Below are positions 6,423 through 10,172 of a stretch of 10,172 nucleotides of DNA, in pieces. A program made the translations under genes and the position numbers. Under the pieces are notes generated by a model that saw only the letters and a program-made list of their open reading frames with translations, made no database searches and was not told the origin of the DNA. Numbering within the stretch: the first letter of the stretch is position 1; the number at the start of each line of letters is the position of its first letter. The DNA comes from Solirubrobacteraceae bacterium (GTDB lineage Bacteria > Actinomycetota > Thermoleophilia > Solirubrobacterales > Solirubrobacteraceae): contig JADGPO010000162.1 of assembly GCA_017882405.1 (NCBI GenBank), positions 1 to 10,172 of the forward strand, given 5' to 3'.

Positions 6423-7305
6423 CGAGATGCTCCTGGAGTCGGTGGTCGGACGCGGCCTTGAGCAGCCGCGCGAAGTGCTTGGCGGCGTAGTCGTCGAAGT
6501 CGAAGTCGAGCTCCGAGATCGCGCGCTGCACCACGCCCCAGGCTCCCTCGCGGGCGTCGGAGACGAGCTTGAACAGCTGAAGCGCGGCGGTCTGCCGCCG
6601 GCCCGGAGGCTCGCCGAAGTAGGCGGTCAGCAGCCGCTCCTCGGCACCGGCGTCGAAATCGTTGTTGACGGCCAGGTTGCCGAGGTCGAACAGCCGGTGG
6701 CCCATGCCTGCATATTCCCAGTCGACCAGCACGGCGCGGTCGGGGGCGTCGTCGCGCGCCAGCAGGTTGCCGGGGAGCAGGTCGTCATGGCAGGGGACGG
6801 GCTCGCTCAGCGGCAGCGCGGCCGCGATCCGGGCGACCAGCGCCTGCACCTCCGGATACGCCTCCGGCAGGGTGCCGCCCCGCTCGCGCACCGTCTCGGC
6901 GTAGCGCTCCAGCAGCTCGGGCACCCAGAAGCGGACCGGCAGCCGGGTGCCGGAGTCGTGGAACGCGCGCAGAGCACGCGCGGCGCTGTCCGGCGCCGCC
7001 CGCAGCCGATCGCCGTCGATCGGCGCGCCCGCCAGGTACTCGGTGACCAGCCAGCGCTCGTCGGCGGCGATCACCGCCGGAGCGATTCCCAGCCGCGCGG
7101 CGGCGGCGTTGGCGACCCGCTCGGCGCGGCGATCGATCCCCAGAAGGGAGGTGTCGCGTCCCGGGAGCCTGACCACGCACTCGCGCTCCCCGAACTTCAC
7201 CCGGTAGTTGCGGTTGGTGATCCCGCCGTCCAGCGCTACCGGCTCGCCGTCCACCGGCCCCAGCTCGGCGGTCAGGCGCTGCAGGATCTCGCTCAGCGGC
7301 GTCAC
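6406..7305 (-). CDS. Choline/ethanolamine-kinase-like phosphotransferase
   Basis: Protein-kinase-like-fold small-molecule kinase, expected to phosphorylate an amino alcohol such as choline or ethanolamine with ATP in the cytoplasm. The 299-residue product has the nucleotide loop GGITNRNYRV (27-36), typical of LicA/choline kinases, followed by the beta-strand CVVRLPG (43-49). The hinge WLVTEYLAGAPI is at 85-96. The catalytic loop is HDDLLPGNLL (173-182; HxD Asp175, Asn180), and the metal-binding segment VDWEYAGMGHRLFDLGNLAVNN (194-215) has DWEYAG in place of the DFG-like motif and is more choline-kinase-like than aminoglycoside-kinase-like. I chose the GTG at 7305: it directly precedes the helix before the nucleotide loop, and longer frames would run into the divergent gene. 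The flavoprotein gene overlaps its 3' end by 17 bp, so the two are probably one transcript. A resistance aminoglycoside kinase is unlikely given these motifs and neighbours. Confidence 0.82.
   Translation of the reverse strand: MTPLSEILQRLTAELGPVDGEPVALDGGITNRNYRVKFGERECVVRLPGRDTSLLGIDRRAERVANAAAARLGIAPAVIAADERWLVTEYLAGAPIDGDRLRAAPDSAARALRAFHDSGTRLPVRFWVPELLERYAETVRERGGTLPEAYPEVQALVARIAAALPLSEPVPCHDDLLPGNLLARDDAPDRAVLVDWEYAGMGHRLFDLGNLAVNNDFDAGAEERLLTAYFGEPPGRRQTAALQLFKLVSDAREGAWGVVQRAISELDFDFDDYAAKHFARLLKAASDHRLQEHLDAATA
6430..6434 (-). promoter_or_regulatory. Shine-Dalgarno of the flavoprotein gene inside the kinase gene
   Basis: AGGAG on the minus strand (6434-6430) lies 7 nt before the ATG at 6422, within the last codons of the kinase gene. 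It is one of the best ribosome binding sites in the window and fixes the start of the dehydrogenase despite the gene overlap. Confidence 0.75.
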
Positions 7306-7358
7306 GGGCGGCAGTCTTTCACCTGTGGCCGGGCCTAGCGCAGAAGGCGCGCTTCCTA

Positions 7359-7364
7359 TACCTT
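7359..7364 (+). promoter_or_regulatory. Candidate -10 box (TACCTT, within TATACCTT) for the GS-like gene
   Basis: The 66-bp gap 7306-7371 separates the divergent kinase and GS-like genes. TACCTT (TAnnnT) ends exactly 7 nt before the GTG at 7372, predicting a leaderless mRNA; there is no Shine-Dalgarno. No good -35 is seen. A short dyad, GAAG (7343-7346) with CTTC (7352-7355), lies just upstream of the box and could be part of an operator, but four-base arms are weak. For the opposite gene, AAGACT ends 7 nt before the GTG at 7305, a poorer match. Confidence 0.45.
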
Positions 7365-7371
7365 CGCCCGC

Positions 7372-8706
7372 GTGACCCTCGACGAACTGCGCGCCCCCGT
7401 CGATGCCGGTGAGATCGACACCGTGCTGCTGGCGCTGTGCGACATGCAGGGCCGGCTGCAGGGCAAGCGTCTGACGGCGCGCCATTTCGTGGAGGAGGTG
7501 GCCGAGCACGGCGCCGAGGGCTGCAACTACCTGCTGGCCGTCGACGTCGAGATGAACACCGTGGAGGGCTATGAGATGTCCTCCTGGGAGCGCGGCTACG
7601 GGGACTTCGCGCTGGTGCCCGACTTGTCAACACTGCGCCGGGTGCCGTGGCTGGAGGCGACCGCGCTGGTGATGTGCGATCTGCGCTGGGAGGACGGCTC
7701 CGACGTGGCCGCCTCGCCGCGCCAGGTGCTGGGCGGCCAGCTGGAGCGGCTGGCGCAGCGGGGCTGGAGCGCCAATGCCAGCACCGAGCTGGAGCTGATG
7801 GTGTTCCGTGAGACCTACGAGTCGGCCTTCCACAAGCACTACCGCGACCTGGAGCCGGCCAACCTCTACAACCTCGACTACTCGCTGCTGGCCACCTCGC
7901 GCGTGGAGCCCCTGATCCGGCGGATCCGCAACGGCATGGAGGGCGCGGGGATGTCGGTGGAGAACTCCAAGGGCGAGTGCAACTTCGGCCAGCACGAGAT
8001 CAACTTCCGTTACGCCGACGCGCTGCGCGTCGCCGACGACCACACGATCTACAAGAACGGGGCCAAGGAGATCGCGGCCCAGGAGGGGATGGCGATCAGC
8101 TTCATCGCCAAGTACGACGAGCGTGAGGGCAGCTCGTGCCACATCCACTTCTCGCTCGCCTCCGCCGACGACGGCGCGATGCTCTTCGCCCGCGACGAGC
8201 AGCTGTTCAACGCGTTCCTGGCCGGTCAGCTGGCCTGCCTGCGTGAGCTGACGCTGCTGCTGGCGCCCAACGTCAACTCCTACAAGCGCTACTCCGAGGG
8301 GTCGTTCGCCCCGACCACGATCGCGTGGGCCCGCGACAACCGCACCTGCGCGCTGCGGGTGGTCGGCCACGGCGCCGGGCTGCGCTTCGAGAACCGCGCC
8401 GGCGGGTCTGACCTGAACCCCTATATGGCGCTCAGCGCGCTGATCGCCGCCGGGCTGCACGGGGTCGAGCACAAGCTGGAGCTGGAGCCGGCGTACGTCG
8501 GCAACGCCTACCTGGCCACCGACAAGCCGCGCCTGCCAACCACCCTGCGCGACGCCCGCGACCTGTTCGCCACCTCCGAGGTGGCCCGCGGTGCCTTCGG
8601 AGACGCGGTCGTCGATCACTACGTCAACGCGGCCGACGTGGAGCTGGCCGCGTTCGAGGCGGCGGTCACCGACTGGGAGCGCGTGCGGGGATTCGAGCGG
8701 TTGTGA
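7372..8706 (+). CDS. Glutamine-synthetase-like gamma-glutamyl-amine ligase
   Basis: Probably joins glutamate to a small amine with ATP, giving a gamma-glutamyl amide for catabolism, rather than making glutamine. The 444-residue chain has the GS fold: beta-grasp N-terminus (about 1-105) and catalytic barrel. Metal ligands Glu139/Glu141 (TELELMVF), GQHEI (206-210), CHIHFSL (256-262), NSYKRY (302-307), NRTCALRV (323-330) and FENRAGGSDLNPYMA (339-353) are in family order. Two features depart from true GlnA: the GYEAP flap carrying the ammonium-site Glu (Glu327 in enterobacterial GS) reads GSFAP here (Phe312), and the FDGSS ammonium-site segment is replaced by a longer LAVDVEMNTVEGY stretch. The LYDL adenylylation motif is also missing. 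The pattern resembles Streptomyces GlnA3/GlnA4-type polyamine or ethanolamine glutamylating enzymes, or gamma-glutamylmethylamide synthetase. The GTG start has a -10 box 7 nt upstream. The stop overlaps the regulator start by 4 bp (GTGA). Confidence 0.9.
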   Translation: MTLDELRAPVDAGEIDTVLLALCDMQGRLQGKRLTARHFVEEVAEHGAEGCNYLLAVDVEMNTVEGYEMSSWERGYGDFALVPDLSTLRRVPWLEATALVMCDLRWEDGSDVAASPRQVLGGQLERLAQRGWSANASTELELMVFRETYESAFHKHYRDLEPANLYNLDYSLLATSRVEPLIRRIRNGMEGAGMSVENSKGECNFGQHEINFRYADALRVADDHTIYKNGAKEIAAQEGMAISFIAKYDEREGSSCHIHFSLASADDGAMLFARDEQLFNAFLAGQLACLRELTLLLAPNVNSYKRYSEGSFAPTTIAWARDNRTCALRVVGHGAGLRFENRAGGSDLNPYMALSALIAAGLHGVEHKLELEPAYVGNAYLATDKPRLPTTLRDARDLFATSEVARGAFGDAVVDHYVNAADVELAAFEAAVTDWERVRGFERL

Positions 8707-9443
8707 CGCCACCGGTGAGCGAGCGCCCGCCGGCCGCCCGCTCCGAGGACGTGGTATTCGCGCCGGTGCACTCGCAGACGGCGTTCGAGGAGACGGTGGA
8801 TCGGCTGGGCACCGCGATCAAGCTCGGCCTGCTGGCGCCCGGCACGCGGCTGCCGGCCGAGCGGGAGCTGTGCGCGCGGCTGGGCATCGCCCGCTCGACC
8901 CTGCGCCAGGCCCTGGTGGCACTCGGCCAGAGCGGCCATCTGCACGCCACTCGGGGCCGCGGCGGCGGGACCTTCGTGGCCGATCCGCTCCCGCCGGCGC
9001 TGCCCCCCTCGCCGGAGCTGCTGGCCGGTTGGCGGGCGGTGTGCGACGAGCGCACGGCCGTCGAGGTCGGGATCGCGGTGCTGGCCGCGGAGCGGGCGAC
9101 GCCCTCCCGCGTCGACTCGCTCGACGAGCTGGTGGCGGCGATCGACGGCGAGCTGCACGACTTCCCCGCCTATCGCCAGTTCGACATTCGCCTGCACGTG
9201 GGGCTGGCGGAGATGACCGGCAGCCCGCGGCTCGTGGCGATGATGACCGAGATCCAGGGGCGGATGAGCGGCCTCATCTCCCACATCGCCCACCCCCCCG
9301 AGGTCCTCGACGCCGCCAACGACGGCCACCGCCGCCTCGTCGCGGCGATGCGCCGCAACGACGAGTCGGCGGCCGCCCGGGAGATGACCGAGCACACCCG
9401 GGGCACCGAGCACATCCTCGCGGGCCTGCTGCCGCGCGGATGA
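8703..9443 (+). CDS. GntR-family transcriptional regulator, FadR/FCD subgroup
   Basis: DNA-binding regulator, probably of this locus. The 246-residue product has an N-terminal winged helix-turn-helix (about 27-95): GLLAPGTRLPAERELCARLG (42-61), recognition helix ARSTLRQALVAL (63-74) and wing TRGRGGGTFV (83-92). The C-terminal all-helical FCD effector domain (about 105-240) shows the metal-site pattern Asp161-x3-His165, His209 and His231, common for carboxylate-sensing FCD proteins, so the inducer may be a carboxylated metabolite such as a gamma-glutamyl amide or methylglycine (inference). The GTG start overlaps the stop of the GS-like gene (GTGA), giving translational coupling and obligatory co-expression; GTG at 8715 is an alternative start. 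Some 20 disordered residues precede the HTH. A permease with its own promoter lies 100 bp downstream. Confidence 0.92.
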   Translation: MTPPVSERPPAARSEDVVFAPVHSQTAFEETVDRLGTAIKLGLLAPGTRLPAERELCARLGIARSTLRQALVALGQSGHLHATRGRGGGTFVADPLPPALPPSPELLAGWRAVCDERTAVEVGIAVLAAERATPSRVDSLDELVAAIDGELHDFPAYRQFDIRLHVGLAEMTGSPRLVAMMTEIQGRMSGLISHIAHPPEVLDAANDGHRRLVAAMRRNDESAAAREMTEHTRGTEHILAGLLPRG

Positions 9444-9464
9444 ACGTGATTGGCCCTGGGGCGC

Positions 9465-9493
9465 TTGACGCCACGCGCGGGCCCGAATATGTT
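9465..9493 (+). promoter_or_regulatory. Sigma70-like promoter of the permease gene
   Basis: TTGACG (9465-9470) and TATGTT (9488-9493) are separated by 17 bp, the optimal spacing; this is the best housekeeping-type promoter in the window. Transcription would start near 9500, giving a leader of about 44 nt with a strong Shine-Dalgarno. This contrasts with the -35-less, leaderless signals elsewhere here. Confidence 0.65.
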
Positions 9494-9500
9494 CCCGCGC
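9475..9500. promoter_or_regulatory. Inverted repeat across the permease -10 box, candidate operator
   Basis: GCGCGGG (9475-9481) and CCCGCGC (9494-9500) are perfect 7-bp inverted arms separated by 12 bp that contain the -10 hexamer; centre-to-centre spacing is 19 bp, about two helical turns. A dimeric regulator here would block RNA polymerase. The adjacent FadR-type protein is the natural candidate, although its family more often binds TGGT/ACCA-like sites. The high GC makes chance occurrence possible. Confidence 0.4.
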
Positions 9501-9532
9501 CACGTAAGGACGGACCACCAGACCTTTTCTCG

Positions 9533-9538
9533 AGGAGG
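9533..9538 (+). promoter_or_regulatory. Strong Shine-Dalgarno (AGGAGG) of the permease gene
   Basis: AGGAGG lies 5 nt before the ATG at 9544 and fixes the start. It is the only full-consensus ribosome binding site in the window. Confidence 0.85.
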
Positions 9539-9543
9539 ACCGG

Positions 9544-10172
9544 ATGAGCAGTTCCAGCGCCTTGGGTAGCGACGAACAGCGACTGGCCGAGCTGGGCTAC
9601 TCCCAGGAGCTCAAGCGCGGCTGGAGTTCGTTCTCCAACTTCGCGATTTCGTTCTCGATCATCTCCGTCCTGGCGGGGTGCTTCACCAGCTACGGCCAGG
9701 CCTTCAACAACGGCGGACCGGTGGCGATCTCGATCGGCTGGCCGGTCATCAGCCTGTTCATCCTGTGCGTGGCCTTCTCCATGTCGGAGCTGGCATCGGC
9801 GTTCCCCACCGCCGGCGGGATCTACTACTGGGCCTCACGTCTGGGCGGCCCCGGCTGGGGGTGGTTCACCGGCTGGTTCAACCTCATCGGGCTGATCGCC
9901 GTCGTGGCGTCCGTCGACTATGCGGCCGCCAGCTTCCTCAGCGCCCTCCTCGGGCTCTACGACGTGCACTTCATCTTCAACTTCGCCTCGACCAACGTGC
10001 ACTACGACGCGCATGTCGTGTTTGCGGTGTTCGCTGTGATCCTGGTCGTGCACGGCCTGATCAACATCTTCTCCGGCCACCTGGTGTCGATCTTCAACGG
10101 TGTCTCGGTGTGGTGGCACGTGTTCGGCGTGGCCGTGATCATCATCCTGCTGATCGCCGTCCCCAGCCATCA
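9544..10172 (+). CDS. APC-superfamily amino acid/amine permease, N-terminal part (cut by right edge)
   Basis: Proton- or sodium-coupled importer of an amino acid, GABA, choline or related amine in the cytoplasmic membrane. The 209 residues present include a polar N-terminus with ELGYSQELKRGWSSFSNFAI (16-35), typical of the amino acid/choline (ACT) branch. The unwound first helix follows (about 31-50, GCFTSYGQAF at 45-54), then a second helix (about 60-80) and the family signature SELASAFPTAGGIYYWASRL (81-100). Further helices lie at about 106-135, 157-177 and 186-206. A full-length relative would have about 500-540 residues and 12 helices, so more than half is missing. It lies 100 bp after the FadR-type regulator, behind its own promoter, and is the likely uptake system for the substrate of the adjacent amine-processing enzymes. 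GABA or ethanolamine transport are both plausible. Confidence 0.93.
   Translation, partial: MSSSSALGSDEQRLAELGYSQELKRGWSSFSNFAISFSIISVLAGCFTSYGQAFNNGGPVAISIGWPVISLFILCVAFSMSELASAFPTAGGIYYWASRLGGPGWGWFTGWFNLIGLIAVVASVDYAAASFLSALLGLYDVHFIFNFASTNVHYDAHVVFAVFAVILVVHGLINIFSGHLVSIFNGVSVWWHVFGVAVIIILLIAVPSH

Noticed and set aside
6406..7305. Aminoglycoside resistance phosphotransferase
   Set aside because: The fold is shared, but GGITNRNY and VDWEYAG plus the amine-catabolic neighbours point to choline/ethanolamine kinases.
7306..7509. N-terminal extension of the kinase to an ATG at 7509
   Set aside because: The extra residues lie antisense to the GS-like gene and show no kinase homology; the GTG at 7305 fits the family start.
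7372..8706. Housekeeping glutamine synthetase GlnA
   Set aside because: The ammonium-site segments and adenylylation motif are altered, and the gene sits with a FadR regulator and amine enzymes.
7627..8712. A 361-codon open frame antisense to the GS-like gene
   Set aside because: Composition is Val/Gly/Arg/Gln-rich without motifs and mirrors the codons of a clearly recognised enzyme.
9510..9524. GGACCACCAGACC region as a FadR-type TGGT/ACCA operator
   Set aside because: The half-sites are not arranged as an inverted repeat, so the match is not convincing.

Overview
The window is GC-rich (roughly 68-70% by eye), almost fully coding and bacterial. Gene content and sequence style (frequent GTG/TTG starts, a mycobacterial-type dCTP deaminase, a FadR-type GntR regulator, start codons 7 nt behind TAnnnT boxes) suggest an actinobacterium, possibly of the Thermoleophilia/Solirubrobacterales kind. 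The phylum is a fair inference; the order is a guess. I see no tRNA, rRNA, insertion sequence, CRISPR array or phage gene, and every intergenic gap is shorter than 130 bp.

Left block (1-1760, all minus strand). Transcription runs leftward through a small one-helix membrane protein, dcd (dCTP deaminase, probably bifunctional), a 69-aa two-helix membrane protein, then after a 125-bp gap the 5' part of a citrate synthase gene cut by the window edge. This is housekeeping DNA (pyrimidine nucleotides, TCA cycle) with two unassigned small membrane proteins.

Middle block (1823-3944). A zinc-free quinone-oxidoreductase-like MDR enzyme is transcribed rightward from a short divergent promoter region. 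It converges on a secreted GH43-type beta-propeller protein on the minus strand. A 13-bp stem between them is a candidate shared terminator.

Right block (4002-10172) is a divergent amine-catabolism locus. Leftward: a choline/ethanolamine-kinase-like phosphotransferase, overlapped by a large sarcosine/dimethylglycine-dehydrogenase-type flavoprotein fused to a GcvT-like folate domain. Rightward: a glutamine-synthetase-like gamma-glutamyl-amine ligase, overlapped by a FadR-type regulator, then an APC-family permease with its own sigma70-like promoter (cut by the right edge). A plausible reading is regulated uptake of a small amine, its activation by gamma-glutamylation or phosphorylation, and oxidative N-demethylation that feeds one-carbon units to tetrahydrofolate. 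The substrate cannot be fixed from sequence; ethanolamine, choline-derived methylglycines, methylamines and polyamines are candidates.

The most distinctive signals are: a GS-like enzyme whose ammonium-site glutamate is replaced by phenylalanine; three genes whose start codon lies exactly 7 nt after a TAnnnT box (predicted leaderless mRNAs); a 7-bp inverted repeat straddling the permease -10 box; and a perfect hairpin with a GNRA-type loop abutting the stop codon of the flavoprotein gene.
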